A stretch of DNA of 64,000 nt from DASSFG01 sp035550375 (GCA_035550375.1 DASZPH010000125.1:1-64000); one strand, 5' to 3'. Counted from the stretch's first letter, positions 34,163 through 45,300 are shown. The notes: generated by a model not told the origin, from the sequence alone. Program-made: numbers and translations.

Positions 34163-37100
34163 GTGAGCTCCAGTTTCGCGCATTGCGCCGTCAGGCGGGC
34201 GTGGCTGATCGTCGCTCTGCTGATCGCAACGCGGCCCGTCCTAGCGGAGGCCGCCGACCGTAGTCAGGCGTCGACGGTCGCCGACCCGGCACGTCAGGCG
34301 ACGGCCAAACGTCGTACTGCGGGCGTGGAATGGACGTTTCGCGACATCGACGTTCAGGCGCTGCTGGAGAAGCTGAAGCGATTCGGCATTGAGGCGCCCG
34401 TTGCTTTGGAAGGGAGAGTCACCGTGCGACTCGCCCTCGCGGTGCCGTGGCGGTCGTTGCTACGGGCTGGCTCCTACGAGATCGACGGGGATGTCAGTGC
34501 CAGTCGCCTGACGGTAGCCGGCGTCGAGCTGCAAGCCCTCTCCATGCATCTGCTCTACACCGAGGGGGCATTCGAGCTGACGAAGATGAGTTTCACCTTG
34601 CCGAACAAGGAGGGCCGCAGCGGCAGCGTGTCGGGCACGGCCCGCGTGAAGGTACAGCCGCCCGGCGACCTCTCGGCGCAGCTCAAGATCGGCGAGATTC
34701 CCTTGTCCAATTTCTTCGACGCGCTTCCCAAGCTAGCCGGCAAAGCAAGCGGTACGGCGGCGGGCCAATTTGCGGGCCAGGTCTCAGTTGCCCACGTGCG
34801 CGACCTGGCCGCCTGGCGAGCGCAAGGCCGGCTGGAGTTAAGCAACGTACAGGCATTTGGGCTGCCTCCGCTCGCCGCCTCAACCGAGTTTCAAGTTGCG
34901 AACGGCCGCGCGACGGTCACGAATCTGACGGCCCAAGTCGAACAGGCAAGGATCACCGCGTCGGGGAATCTCGCCCTGACGGCGCCGTACAACTTCTCCG
35001 CGCGCCTGCGGACCACCATTCCAGACCTGGGGTGGCTGAACAAACTCAGGGCCGACATTCGTCTGCCGGCGGCCATCGCCGGCAGCTTCACGCTTGATGC
35101 CGACGCGGACGGTTCGCTCGAACCGAAACGCCTTCGCTTGCGCGGCGCGTTGAACGGCCGCAATCTCCGGGCCGACAGACTCGTAATCGACCGCCTTCAA
35201 GTGCCCTACGAAGGCACCTTGGATCGCATGCGTCTGAACTCGGCTCGCGCCGACCTGTACGGGGGCCGGATCGTGGCCAACTTTTCTTTGCCAACGCAGC
35301 TTAACGCGAATTTTGGCGTTGGCGTCCGTGTAAGCGACGTTGATCTGGGCGCGCTCGCCTCGGCAGCTCTTCACGACCGCCAGCTTGGGCTAGGTCTGGC
35401 GTCCGGCACGCTGCAACTGCAAGCCCCCGTCGCCCGAATAACCGAGCTGGAAACATGGTCAGGAGAGGGGCGATTGGCGCTGCGTCGGGCGAACCTGTAC
35501 GGTATCGACGTCTCCCAAGTCACCGCCGAAGTCCGCGTCGACAAGGGAGAGTTGGTGTTGGACCGGTTGGCGGCCCAATCGTTGCTCGCCCGGCTGACCG
35601 GTTCGGCTCGGGTGGGCCTGGTCGCTCCTTTCGGTTTCGGCACGGCGCTGCGGATGGAAAACGTCGACTTGGCGCAGCTCAACCGGCTGAGCGTGATTCG
35701 GCTCCGCGTCACGGTCGGAGGACGAGCAGGCATTTCGACGACGGCCCGTGGCACCTTGCAGCCGTTACGGCTCTGGGCCCGGGGAGGAGTGGCAGCCCGC
35801 GGCCTGCGGGCGGAGAACGTCGTCGTCGACGGCCTTGATCTCAAGTACCAGGCCGATTCGGGAAACGATCCCCGCAACCTGGCGAACTGGCAAGCTCGGC
35901 TCGACGCAAGTTGGAGCGGGATTCACGCCGATCACGCGACACTCCCTCGTGGTTCCTTGACCGCGGGATTGTCCGACGGAACGCTCGCGATTTCGCGGCT
36001 GACGAGCGAAAGCGGCCCGATGCGCATCGACGCTTCTGGACGCGTCCACCTGTTTGCTCCCTACGAGTTCGCCCTAAAGCTTACGGCAAACGACGTCGAC
36101 GTGGCGATGCTGAACGCTCTTCCGATCCGTCCGCCGCTGGCCGTTGGGGGCGTCGCCAGCGCAACCGCCGATCTTGAGGGGCAGCTCGATCCGCTGAAGG
36201 TTGACGGCACCGGAAGTTTTGGCGCCAGGAATCTGCGCGTCGCGGGCGCCTCGATCGACTCGCTAAGCTTCGACTTCGCCGCGAATGACGCCGCGGTCAC
36301 GCTCTCGCGGTTGTCGCTGGCGGCCTACCGCGGGCGGCTCGACGGCAACCTGACCGTCCCCCTTTCGCAAGCATCTCAGGGAGACGTTGATGTACGCTGG
36401 CAGCAAGTTAACGTCGGTCGCGCTCTCGCCGACCTACGGGGGTCTTTAAGCGATGCAATCGAGCGTAGCGAGTTGTCTCGGCTGTCCCACACTTTGGCCG
36501 AATTGCGCTTCGAGGGGTGGACGTGGGGAAGGTTCGCCGTCCGGACGCCGGCGGGCAAGCTCTTCGATCCGGCCGCTTGGACCGGCGAGGTCGACATTTC
36601 GTTGGCCGAACTGCGTGTCGCCGGTTGGCAGGCCCAAAAGGCGTTCATCCGCGGGCGGCTTGCCGATGGAAAAGCCGACTTAACGCGCCTGGCCTTCGAC
36701 ATCAACCAGGCTCGACTACGGGGATCGGCGAGCCTGGAGTTGGCGCAGCCGTACAAGTTCACATCGAGCATCTCGCTCGGCAACGTGGACCTCGCCGAGT
36801 TCAACGACTTGCCCGGCCCGTTGCGGCCGCCGGTCCAGCAGCTTGCCGGCGTGGTGAGCCTTTCACTCGACGTCGGCGGCATGCTCGAACCGCTTGAAAT
36901 CACGGGGAAAGGGTCCTTAAAGGGTGACGAGCTCCAGGCCGGCGGCGCGAAGGTTGATCACCTGGTCGCCGAAGTCCGTCTCGACCCAAAGCGCCTTACG
37001 CTGACCCAATTCCACGCCAGCCTTTACGACGGAAAGATCGAGGGCACGGCCCAGATCGGTTTGAAGGCTGACGAGGCAAGCCGTATCGACCTCGCCTGGG

Positions 37101-38671
37101 ACAAGGTCGACCTGGGCCGGTTTGTGACCGATGTGGCCCGCCTCCCAGTCGGCCTGAAGGGCCAAGTGGAAGGCGAGCTCGACGTCGAGATTCCCGCCGG
37201 GCAGTTGGGCCAGCTCACGGCCTGGACCGTTGAGGCGACCTTCGATACGACGCCGATTACGGCCGAATCGGGGGCCGTCGGCCAGTTGCGCGGTCGTTTC
37301 GCCTACCGCAACGGCACGTTCGACTACGGCCTCGACGGAACGCTGCTCCGCGGCCGAATGGTGCTTGCCGGCCGCTGGCAGCCGGCCGTCAAATCCGGGG
37401 CGAACGAAGGCCGCTTTGATCTATCCGCCGCCCGGCTCGACGCTCTCGCCCCACTGTTCGGCATCGGAAGCACTCTCAGCTCGCTCACCGGGCAGATCAA
37501 TGTGAACCTCCCTTACCGCCACGATGAAAAAACCGGGCTACCGATCGGCGCAGGAGAGCTGGCCATCGACGATATCCGGCTCAACGATGTGTCGTTGCTC
37601 GACGAGGTGCGCGGGGTGGTGCGCTTGGGCGCGGATCGCGTCGAAATCGCCAGCCTTCAGGGCCTGTTTGCCGATGGTTCCTTGACGGCGTCGGCAGTTG
37701 CCTTTTTCCATCCGGCGCGTCGCGGTTCGGTCGACCTGGATATCGACGGTGCTGAAATGGCTCAGGCCTTTGCCCCCTGGCACAACCTGGCCTCGAAGCT
37801 TCGCGGCACGTTCGACGCACGGTTGCAAGCGTTTTTCGGCGGCCGCCGACCGACGCAGTTGGCGGGCACGGTTTCGGTCCGACGCGCCTCGGCACGAGGC
37901 CTCGAATTCAGCGGCCTTCGACTTCCTCTGGCGGGCACCTTCGACCCAGTCAGCGGTCACGGAGCGATCCGACTACACGGCGCCAGCGGTCAGCTTGCGC
38001 GGGGGCGTTTTGTCGGCGACTTTGATGTGACCCTGGCGAGCGGCCTCGACCTGAAAGGGCACGGCAAGTTCACTCACCTCGACCTGCGAACTCTGCTGCG
38101 GCAAAGCGCGACGGCCCGCCACCTGGCGAACGGAAAGGTCGACGGCCTCTATACACTGGCCGGCCGGAACGTGCGTACGGTCGCCGATTTGACGGGCACG
38201 CTCAGGGCCGAGTTGATCAACGCGCAGGCGCTGTCCTTGCCGGTACTTCAGCAAACGCTTCCCTATCTCACGGGCGGCGTGTCCGGCTCCACGACGTTCG
38301 ACAGCGGCGAACTTCGCGCCCACCTGTCGCGCGGCGCCATCCTTATCGACCGGTTCACGCTCGCCAGCGGCAGCGCCCAGATCTACGCCGAAGGCACCGT
38401 CTCGCTGGCGGGACGGCTCGATCTAAACGTGCTGGCCAAAACGGGGCAGCTCAACGCCCGGACGCAGGCCGTCGCGCTGCTGGCTTCGCGGATCGCTCTG
38501 TTTGTCTCACCGCCGGTCGCTCTGCTGCTGGAGGTGACACAGTTTCTTTCCAACCAGGTCATCAACCTGGAGATCACGGGCACCGTCCGCTCGCCGACCG
38601 TTCGCATCGAACCGCTTCAGCTTCTCGGCCAGGAGGCGGCCCGGTTTTTCCTGTACCAGGCCGTGCCGTAG
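34163..38671 (+). CDS. Very large AsmA-like protein (inter-membrane transport superfamily)
   Basis: Encodes 1502 residues from GTG 34163, with GGGGAG seven bases upstream. A signal peptide or anchor (LIVALLIATRPVLAEAAD) is followed by about a dozen repeats of an amphipathic beta pattern: a segment such as GSFTLDADADGSLEPKRLRL, then 'GRIVANFSLP' and 'VDLGALASAALH'-like turns. The last 350 residues resemble the AsmA C-terminal domain (GKVDGLYTLAGRNVRTVADL, SGSTTFDSGELRAHLSRGAI) and end with IEPLQLLGQEAARFFLY. AsmA/TamB/YhdP proteins form hydrophobic grooves bridging inner and outer membranes and carry phospholipids. It could serve the same role in the planctomycete envelope. It stands alone on the plus strand. 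Confidence 0.8.
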   Translation: MSSSFAHCAVRRAWLIVALLIATRPVLAEAADRSQASTVADPARQATAKRRTAGVEWTFRDIDVQALLEKLKRFGIEAPVALEGRVTVRLALAVPWRSLLRAGSYEIDGDVSASRLTVAGVELQALSMHLLYTEGAFELTKMSFTLPNKEGRSGSVSGTARVKVQPPGDLSAQLKIGEIPLSNFFDALPKLAGKASGTAAGQFAGQVSVAHVRDLAAWRAQGRLELSNVQAFGLPPLAASTEFQVANGRATVTNLTAQVEQARITASGNLALTAPYNFSARLRTTIPDLGWLNKLRADIRLPAAIAGSFTLDADADGSLEPKRLRLRGALNGRNLRADRLVIDRLQVPYEGTLDRMRLNSARADLYGGRIVANFSLPTQLNANFGVGVRVSDVDLGALASAALHDRQLGLGLASGTLQLQAPVARITELETWSGEGRLALRRANLYGIDVSQVTAEVRVDKGELVLDRLAAQSLLARLTGSARVGLVAPFGFGTALRMENVDLAQLNRLSVIRLRVTVGGRAGISTTARGTLQPLRLWARGGVAARGLRAENVVVDGLDLKYQADSGNDPRNLANWQARLDASWSGIHADHATLPRGSLTAGLSDGTLAISRLTSESGPMRIDASGRVHLFAPYEFALKLTANDVDVAMLNALPIRPPLAVGGVASATADLEGQLDPLKVDGTGSFGARNLRVAGASIDSLSFDFAANDAAVTLSRLSLAAYRGRLDGNLTVPLSQASQGDVDVRWQQVNVGRALADLRGSLSDAIERSELSRLSHTLAELRFEGWTWGRFAVRTPAGKLFDPAAWTGEVDISLAELRVAGWQAQKAFIRGRLADGKADLTRLAFDINQARLRGSASLELAQPYKFTSSISLGNVDLAEFNDLPGPLRPPVQQLAGVVSLSLDVGGMLEPLEITGKGSLKGDELQAGGAKVDHLVAEVRLDPKRLTLTQFHASLYDGKIEGTAQIGLKADEASRIDLAWDKVDLGRFVTDVARLPVGLKGQVEGELDVEIPAGQLGQLTAWTVEATFDTTPITAESGAVGQLRGRFAYRNGTFDYGLDGTLLRGRMVLAGRWQPAVKSGANEGRFDLSAARLDALAPLFGIGSTLSSLTGQINVNLPYRHDEKTGLPIGAGELAIDDIRLNDVSLLDEVRGVVRLGADRVEIASLQGLFADGSLTASAVAFFHPARRGSVDLDIDGAEMAQAFAPWHNLASKLRGTFDARLQAFFGGRRPTQLAGTVSVRRASARGLEFSGLRLPLAGTFDPVSGHGAIRLHGASGQLARGRFVGDFDVTLASGLDLKGHGKFTHLDLRTLLRQSATARHLANGKVDGLYTLAGRNVRTVADLTGTLRAELINAQALSLPVLQQTLPYLTGGVSGSTTFDSGELRAHLSRGAILIDRFTLASGSAQIYAEGTVSLAGRLDLNVLAKTGQLNARTQAVALLASRIALFVSPPVALLLEVTQFLSNQVINLEITGTVRSPTVRIEPLQLLGQEAARFFLYQAVP

Positions 38672-38701
38672 CACCCTGCGTTCGTCAGAGCGTTGCGAGA
38701 T

Positions 38702-39556
38702 TCATTCTGCCTCTTCGATCGGCGTTGTTTGCGTATGGTAGGTCGCGTAAACGCTGTCCTGGAATTTGCTCGTGCCGATCTCCAGCGAGCTGATCTCGGC
38801 AGGCAGCGGCTCGGCGTGCCACACCTCACGTCCGTCATACGAGGCGTGCAGATCGACGAAGTGGTAGCGGGCAAACGCATACTGCCAAGGAGGCCCGCCC
38901 CCCTTCAGGTTCGCTTCCAGAATCAAGATCACCTCGGGATCGGTGCCGAGCGAGAAACTGAACAGTGCGCCATCGGTCTTCTTGTCGGTCGTCTCGTATC
39001 GAAACAGCGGTTGTGTCAGAAGCCGCAGCTCGTCCTTCTTGCCGTTGGAGTCTTCTATTCTGGCCGAAAAATTTCGGGCGAGCATCTTGATCTGCGACGA
39101 GCGGCCTCGCGATGTTGGCGGCAGCGCCGGAGCGTCGGGAACGGGCTTGAACGAGATTCCGGACGTCCGCGGGGCCCAGACGCGTTGGCCTTGGTAGGTT
39201 GCCGTGAGAGGGCCTGATGCCAGCGAGTGATACTCGTGCTTGCGACGAATTACGTTGGAGTAGCGGTAGGTGAAGATCCGACCGATCGCCTGCGGCCGCC
39301 CGTCGAGGAGCCAAACGAAGACGGCGCCGTCCTCGCCCGTGCGTGCCGGATTGCCCCAGTGAAGCAGGGGCTCTTCGTGCAGGGTGAAAGCGGCATCGGG
39401 GCGTGCATCGAGACGCAGGACGTATTGTCTGGCGTCGGCTTTGAAATCTTCGATCGTCTTGGCGGCTTCGGACGACGGCCTCGTATCCGCGGGCGCAAGA
39501 CACGGCTGCTGGCTAAGCGCGGCGGCCGAAATCACAAGGCACAACGAGGCGGACAT
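38702..39556 (-). CDS. Exported protein of unknown function
   Basis: Encodes 284 residues from ATG 39556, with GAGG about nine bases upstream and a signal-peptide-like start (MSASLCLVISAAALSQQPCL). The mature part contains LHEEPLLHWGNPARTGEDGA with FVWLLDGRPQAIGRIF, SLASGPLTATYQGQRVWAPR, DELRLLTQPLFRYE and DGALFSFSLGTDPEVILILE, an arrangement of beta strands without known catalytic residues. Similar proteins are common in planctomycetes, where several copies per genome occur, but I do not know their role. It is divergent from purE, with the start codons about 225 bases apart. Confidence 0.72.
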   Translation of the reverse strand: MSASLCLVISAAALSQQPCLAPADTRPSSEAAKTIEDFKADARQYVLRLDARPDAAFTLHEEPLLHWGNPARTGEDGAVFVWLLDGRPQAIGRIFTYRYSNVIRRKHEYHSLASGPLTATYQGQRVWAPRTSGISFKPVPDAPALPPTSRGRSSQIKMLARNFSARIEDSNGKKDELRLLTQPLFRYETTDKKTDGALFSFSLGTDPEVILILEANLKGGGPPWQYAFARYHFVDLHASYDGREVWHAEPLPAEISSLEIGTSKFQDSVYATYHTQTTPIEEAE

Positions 39557-39780
39557 GCGAGGCACCTCTACGGGGTAGAATCCCTTGAAGGGTCGTTCCA
39601 CGACGATCGGCCCTGTCATATTAAGACATAACGTCTTGGGTACGCAAGCCTTCGATCGTCGACCAGCGCCTGCGGCGTTGGTTCTCGAAGAAAGCATCTT
39701 TGCTCGTGCCGGTCCGCTCGACTTTGCCCGGCGGCGCGAGTAAGATTCCGGCTTTGCCGCACCAGAACGATTCCACTTCA

Positions 39781-40275
39781 GTGACAGCCGAAGCCCAGCC
39801 TCTCGTCGGTGTGATCATGGGGAGTAAATCCGACTGGGAGACCATGCGCCACGCTGACGACGTCCTGACCCGTTTCGACATCCCCCACGAGTGCCGTATC
39901 GTCTCAGCCCACCGCACGCCCGCCTGGCTGACGGAATACGCCGCGCAGGCCGAAGAGCGCGGCCTGGAGGTGATCATCGCCGGCGCGGGCGGAGCCGCAC
40001 ATTTGCCCGGCATGGTCGCGGCCCAGACCGTCGTCCCCGTGTTGGGCGTGCCGGTCCAAAGCCAGGCCCTCAACGGGCTCGATTCGCTCTTAAGCATCGT
40101 GCAGATGCCCGGCGGAATCCCCGTCGGCACCTTGGCCATCGGAAAGGCCGGCGCGACGAACGCGGCCCTGTTGGCCCTGGGCATCCTCGCCAACAGCCGG
40201 CCGGACTTACGCCGGCGCCTGAAGCAGTTCCGCGAGGAGCAGACTCGCGACGTGCTCGGGGATCGCATTCCGTGA
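39781..40275 (+). CDS. purE: 5-(carboxyamino)imidazole ribonucleotide mutase
   Basis: Encodes 164 residues from GTG 39781, the usual PurE length; a TTG 27 codons upstream is in frame but would add an unrelated N-terminus. Motifs: VGVIMGSKSDWETM (substrate phosphate loop), ECRIVSAHRTPAWLTEYA (catalytic His) and IIAGAGGAAHLPGMVAAQT, QMPGGIPVGTLAIGKAGATN. The enzyme moves the carboxyl group of N5-CAIR to give CAIR in purine synthesis. The stop overlaps the purK start (GTGA), so the two are coupled. This is the class I (PurK-dependent) form. Confidence 0.94.
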   Translation: MTAEAQPLVGVIMGSKSDWETMRHADDVLTRFDIPHECRIVSAHRTPAWLTEYAAQAEERGLEVIIAGAGGAAHLPGMVAAQTVVPVLGVPVQSQALNGLDSLLSIVQMPGGIPVGTLAIGKAGATNAALLALGILANSRPDLRRRLKQFREEQTRDVLGDRIP

Positions 40276-41423
40276 ACCGTGTTATCCTCCCCGGGGCCAC
40301 GCTCGGTGTGCTCGGCAGCGGCCAGCTCGGCCGCATGTTCGCCATCGCGGCCCGTCGCATGGGCTACCGTGTCCACACGCTTTCGCCCGAAGACGACACG
40401 CCTACCGGACAAGTCGCCGATGTGGAGGTCAAAGCGTCCTACGACGATCTGGACGCGGTGCGGCGGTTCGCCAGCCAGGTGTCAGTGGTTACCTTCGAGT
40501 TCGAGAACGTTCCCGCAGAAACGGCGGCGGCCGCGGCCGAATGCTCCGAAGTCCGTCCTGCCGGATCGGTGTTGCACACCACCCAGAACCGGCTCCGCGA
40601 GAAAGCCTTTTTAGAATCGAACGGCTTTCCCGTCGCGCCCTTTGCCACCGTACGCAGTGGCGCCGAGCTCGATGGGGCCGTTCGCCAGCTCGGCTTGCCC
40701 GCCGTGCTCAAGACGGCTGGCTGGGGTTACGACGGTAAAGGGCAAATTAAGCTCGCGCAGATGGCCGACGTTGCCGGCGCCTGGGGGCGCCTTGGCGCCG
40801 CGGAGGCGGTGCTCGAAGCCTGGGTCGATTTCGAGTGTGAGGCGTCGGTCGTGGCGGCCCGGGCTCTCGACGGTTCGTTGGTCGACTACGGACTGATCGC
40901 GAATACCCACCAGGATCACATTCTCGACGTGTCGCTGGCGCCGGCCCCGTTGCCGCCGCGCATTGTCGCCGATGCGGTCGCGATGGCGCATGCGGTGCTC
41001 GAAAAACTCGAAGTGGTGGGCGTGCTCTGCGTCGAGTTCTTTGTCACACCCGAGGGCTCGCTGGTGATCAACGAGTTGGCCCCACGGCCCCACAATTCGG
41101 GGCATCTGACGTTCGACGCGGCCGTGACCAGCCAGTTCGAACAGCAACTGCGGGCGATTTGCGGTTTGCCGCTCGGCTCGACGAGATTGATGTGCCCGGC
41201 CGCCATGGCAAATATACTGGGCGACATCTGGCAGGACGGAGAGCCCGACTGGTCGGCCCTTTGCGCCTGCCCCAACGTCAAACTTCACCTATACGGTAAG
41301 GCGGCTCCGCGGCCGGGGCGAAAGATGGGGCATTTGACGGCCTTGGCCGACGAGGCGGCGGCGGCGCTGCGCGACGTGCTTGCAGCCCGCGAGGTGCTGC
41401 GGCCGCGGCGGAGCGGCGGATGA
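40272..41423 (+). CDS. purK: 5-(carboxyamino)imidazole ribonucleotide synthase
   Basis: Encodes 383 residues from GTG 40272, which overlaps the purE stop. ATP-grasp enzyme that carboxylates AIR at N5 with bicarbonate and ATP. N-terminal LGVLGSGQLGRMFAIAARRM, central GWGYDGKGQIKLAQMADVAG (Gly-rich loop over ATP), DFECEASVVAARALDGS, and the metal-binding VINELAPRPHNSGHLTFDAA are all present. The length is normal. Together with purE it provides the two-step bacterial route to CAIR. Confidence 0.94.
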   Translation: MNRVILPGATLGVLGSGQLGRMFAIAARRMGYRVHTLSPEDDTPTGQVADVEVKASYDDLDAVRRFASQVSVVTFEFENVPAETAAAAAECSEVRPAGSVLHTTQNRLREKAFLESNGFPVAPFATVRSGAELDGAVRQLGLPAVLKTAGWGYDGKGQIKLAQMADVAGAWGRLGAAEAVLEAWVDFECEASVVAARALDGSLVDYGLIANTHQDHILDVSLAPAPLPPRIVADAVAMAHAVLEKLEVVGVLCVEFFVTPEGSLVINELAPRPHNSGHLTFDAAVTSQFEQQLRAICGLPLGSTRLMCPAAMANILGDIWQDGEPDWSALCACPNVKLHLYGKAAPRPGRKMGHLTALADEAAAALRDVLAAREVLRPRRSGG

Positions 41424-41583
41424 TAACCGACGACTCGCGGGCGCCGTTTTGTGACGCAGGCGTCCACGTGCGAGCGACACATCTCGCCGAGCCATGCAGA
41501 CGGCGACCGGTAGCCGCCGTGGTATAATAGTTAAGTTGGCCCGGTCGTTGCCGGCCGGGCATTGCGGTACCGCAGGCAGATTC

Positions 41584-42324
41584 ATGGCGAAACGGCAGAA
41601 CATCGACTCAATCTTGAAGGACTGGAATTACGAACCGGGCGAGGTTGCCGCGCGGATCGTGCGCGGATCGGATGGACGCGATGTGTTGCAAATGCGGATC
41701 GACATGGGCCTGCTGCAGCTTGAGACAGACGGACGGCCTGACGGCTCCAAACCCAGCGGGGCCGAGACGTACTTCGACTACTTGCTCGCCCTGGCCGTTC
41801 ATGAAGGCGAAGAGTTCGTGCTCAACGAGGAACAGTGCAACGAAGCAGACCGTGAGTTCGTGCAGTATTACCAGCGACGAATCTGCTGGCTGGCCCTGCG
41901 AGAGTTCCGCCGCGCGGTGCGAGACGCCGACCACAGCCTGGCCTTCATGGACTTCGCCCGTCAGCACTCGCCCAACGAAGAGTGGACGATGTCTCACGAG
42001 CAGTACCGCCCGTTCATCCTTTTCCACCGCACACAGGCCGCCGCCCTGGCGGAACTTGAGGACCACGGCCCGGAATCGGCCATCGAGCAGATCAACCAAG
42101 GGCTGAGTCGCATTCGCGACTTCTACTCCGAGATGGGAGCCGAGGAGCGGTACGAAGATGACGAGCTGGTCGAGCGGTTGAACCAGCTTCGTGAATCGCT
42201 GCGAGACCACTACAACATCGGCCGCACCCTGCAGGAACAGCTCGACGACGCGGTCGCCAGCGAAGAATACGAGCTGGCCGCCCGCCTGCGCGACGAGATC
42301 GCAAAGCGAAATCGCACGCTGTAG
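41584..42324 (+). CDS. UvrB/UvrC-motif protein of unknown function
   Basis: Encodes 246 residues from ATG 41584 (MAKRQNIDSILKDWNYEPGE). The N-terminal about 70 residues hold DVLQMRIDMGLLQLETDGRP; the middle is helical and TPR-like (EWTMSHEQYRPFILFHRTQA, ALAELEDHGPESAIEQINQG). The last about 35 residues are a UVR motif (LQEQLDDAVASEEYELAARL), the helical hairpin used by UvrB and UvrC and also found in McsA-type proteins. No nuclease or helicase domain is present, so it is not a repair enzyme itself. The gene lies 160 bases after purK. Function unknown; protein-protein contact through the UVR hairpin is likely. Confidence 0.8.
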   Translation: MAKRQNIDSILKDWNYEPGEVAARIVRGSDGRDVLQMRIDMGLLQLETDGRPDGSKPSGAETYFDYLLALAVHEGEEFVLNEEQCNEADREFVQYYQRRICWLALREFRRAVRDADHSLAFMDFARQHSPNEEWTMSHEQYRPFILFHRTQAAALAELEDHGPESAIEQINQGLSRIRDFYSEMGAEERYEDDELVERLNQLRESLRDHYNIGRTLQEQLDDAVASEEYELAARLRDEIAKRNRTL

Positions 42325-42356
42325 GCTCTCTCGCGGGGCGGCAACCAAAAGCTCGG

Positions 42357-45300
42357 TTACCGAGCCGCTTCCGGCAGGTCGATAAGATAGGCACTTCCAT
42401 CAGCGCTGCCGACCGCGATTCGTGTCCCATCGGGCGAGTAAGAAGCGTAGTAGGCGACGCCCGGCATCTTGTGCGTAAACAACGGCTTGCCGCTGGCCAG
42501 ATCCCAGACGAACAGGTGACCGGCGTACCCGGAAGAGAGCAAGCGAGTGCCGGCCGGGTTAAACGACACATGATAGATGTGGTCGACGTGGCCCGAGATC
42601 GTTTGCTTGACGGACCCCGCCCCCACGTCCCAGAGATGAACGACCTTGCCCAGCCCGGCGGCGGCGACCGTTTTGCCGTCGGGGCTGAAGGCGACGCTGT
42701 AAATCGGCGCATCGGTGCCAGTGAAACGGGTCAATTCGCGGCCGCCCAACGCATCCCACAGCCGCACGGTCATGTCGGCCCCGCCTGACACGAGCAGGCT
42801 GCCATCGTGGTTGTAGGCGAGCGTGTAGACCGAGCCCTGATGGCCGGTGAGCTGGCGGATTTGGTTGCCCCCGGCGGCGCTCCAGATGCGGATCGTCTGG
42901 TCGGCGCTGGCCGAGGCGATCGATTGACCGTCGGGACTGATCGCCACGGCGTACACCTGCGAGCCGTGCCCCTGGAGCGTCTTCGTGGGGCCGAAGGCCG
43001 CGTGCCTCCAAAGTTTGACGGCGTTGTTTCCGCCGGCGCTGGCCAGCATCTTGCCGTCGGGCGTCCAGGCAACCGCGGTCACGGGTGCCACGCCCACAAA
43101 TTCTTCCACCAGCTTGCCGTCCGCCGCGGCCTGCACCCGAAGATGGTTGTCGGCGCCGCCGCTGGCCAGAAGCTGGTTGTCGGCACTGAAAGCGAGCGAT
43201 TGCACCGCAGCGGGGGTGGTGACGGCTCGCACGAGTTTGGCGTCGCCGAAATTCCACACGTAAACCTTCTGGTCGGCGCCACCGGCCGCGAGCTGACTCG
43301 AATCGGACCGCACCGTTGCAGCGAGCAGCGGCCCTTCACTTCCGGCAAACTCGCGGACCTTGGTGCCATTGCCGTCCCACAAGCGGGCCATTTTGTCGTC
43401 GCCCACGGTGACCGCCGAGCCGTCGGGTGACAGGCACAGATCACGGGCCGCCCCGGTGTGCGCCGCCATGACCCGAACAGCAGCGACGTTCCACGTCCGT
43501 ACGCTTTTATCGGCCGAGCCCGACACGATTGTTCTGTTGTCGAGCGCAAAGGCCAGCGCGGTCACCGATGCTTTATGGCCCGCGTATTGTTCCAGCTCTA
43601 GGCCGCTCGCCAGATCCCAGAGCCGCACGAGCCCGTCATCGCAGGCGGTGACGACTCTTAAGTTGTCCGTACTGATGGCCGCAACCCTCACCGTTTTCCC
43701 ATGGGCAAGCAAGATCGGCTCCGCTTCCTTGGTCCCTGGCTGGGCGTTGAGGTTCCAGACTCGGACCGCGCCGTCGGCGCCGGACGCGGCCGCGCGGGAA
43801 CCGTCGCGAGAGATATGGACTGCCATGACCGGTTCGCTTTGGCCCGGCAGCTCGCGCAGCGGTTGGCCGTCGGCGACGTTCCACAGGCGAACGAGCTTGT
43901 CGGAGCCGCCGCTGAGCAACTGGCCGCCGTTGGGAAGCCAGGCGAGCGAGGTGATCCCCGCCGGGTGAGCCGCGATGGCTTGCACGGCAGCCGTTTGAAA
44001 AATGTGCGCCCGGTTGTCGGCGCCGGCGGCCACGAGCGTCTTGCGGTCTGGCGAGAAAGCAACCGCGGCGGCTGCACCGTTGGGCGTGACGAACGACTCC
44101 CATAGCCGGCCGCCCATGTCCCAAACGCGCACTATGCCGTCCGCCGCGGAGGTTGCCAGCTTCTGGTTGTCGGCGGTGAAGCTCATACCGCTGACGGCAG
44201 CCGGATGGACCGGAAGCGTCCCGGCTGCTGTGCCGTCGGCCGCTTTCCAAAGCTTAACGCCGTTGTCGGCACCGGCCGATGCGAGCAGCGTTCCGTCTGG
44301 GCTGGTGGTCACGGCCGTGATGGGCGAGCCGTGTTCGATGGTACGAAGCAAGCTGCCGTCCGCTGCGTTCCAGACAAACAACTTGCCGTCGGCGGCGCCC
44401 GCGGCCAGTTGCGTGCCGCTGGGAAATGCGATTTGAATCACCGCCCCGGTCGGTCCGGCGAGCGTGCGTGACTCTTTGTTGTCAGCCGTGTTCCATTGCT
44501 TCACCATCCCGTCGGCCGACGCGGAGGCCACCTCGGCGCCGTCCGGGCGGAAGGCCACAGCCCTTATCTCGGCGGCGTGACCGTCAAGCTGGGCGAGTTG
44601 TTTCCCGTCCCCTGCGCTCCAAATGCGCACCGTCCTGTCGGCGCTGCCGGTGACGAGCCGTCCGCCGTCCGCCGCCCAGGCCACCGAGTTAACTTTTTCC
44701 GCGTGGCCGGCCAGGGTAACCACGGTCTGGCCGCTCGCCAGGTTCCAGAGCCGCACGGTGTTGTCGGTGCTGGCGGTGGCGACAAGCTGGCCGTTAGGGC
44801 TGACCGCCACGGCGCGCACCGGCTGCGTGTGGCCTTCCAACAGGCGCGTCATGGGGAGCGGAAGCTGCCAGACGCGGAGCATGCCGTCGCCGCCGGCCGA
44901 GGCAAGTTGCTGATTCTGGGGCTGAAACGCCAGGGCATGAACCGGGCTCGCCGAGCCGAGCACGCGCGACCTGTCGGCTCCATCGGCAACGTTCCAAAGC
45001 TTGATGGTGCCGGTCGCGGTCCCGCCGGCCGCCATCGCGTTGTCGGGGCTTAAGGCGACGGAAGTGAGCGGTGCCGCCGCGCCCTCCAAGCTGCGCACGG
45101 GCTTTGCCGAGGAATCGTGTACCCGCGCTATTCCGTCGACCGCGCCCGTGACGAACATCTTGCCGTCGCTCGAAACGGCAACCCCCGTTACCTCCGCCGG
45201 CAAATCAGCGGCCACTCGCGGCATCGCCGGCAGCTGCCAATAACGAAGGGTTCCGTCGCCGCTGGCCGAGAGCAACAACTGATTGTTCGGATGAAAGGCC

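Noticed and set aside
42807..43430. Plus-strand frames opposite the WD40 gene
   Set aside because: They repeat with the period of the WD40 units, as expected for shadow frames of a repeat protein.
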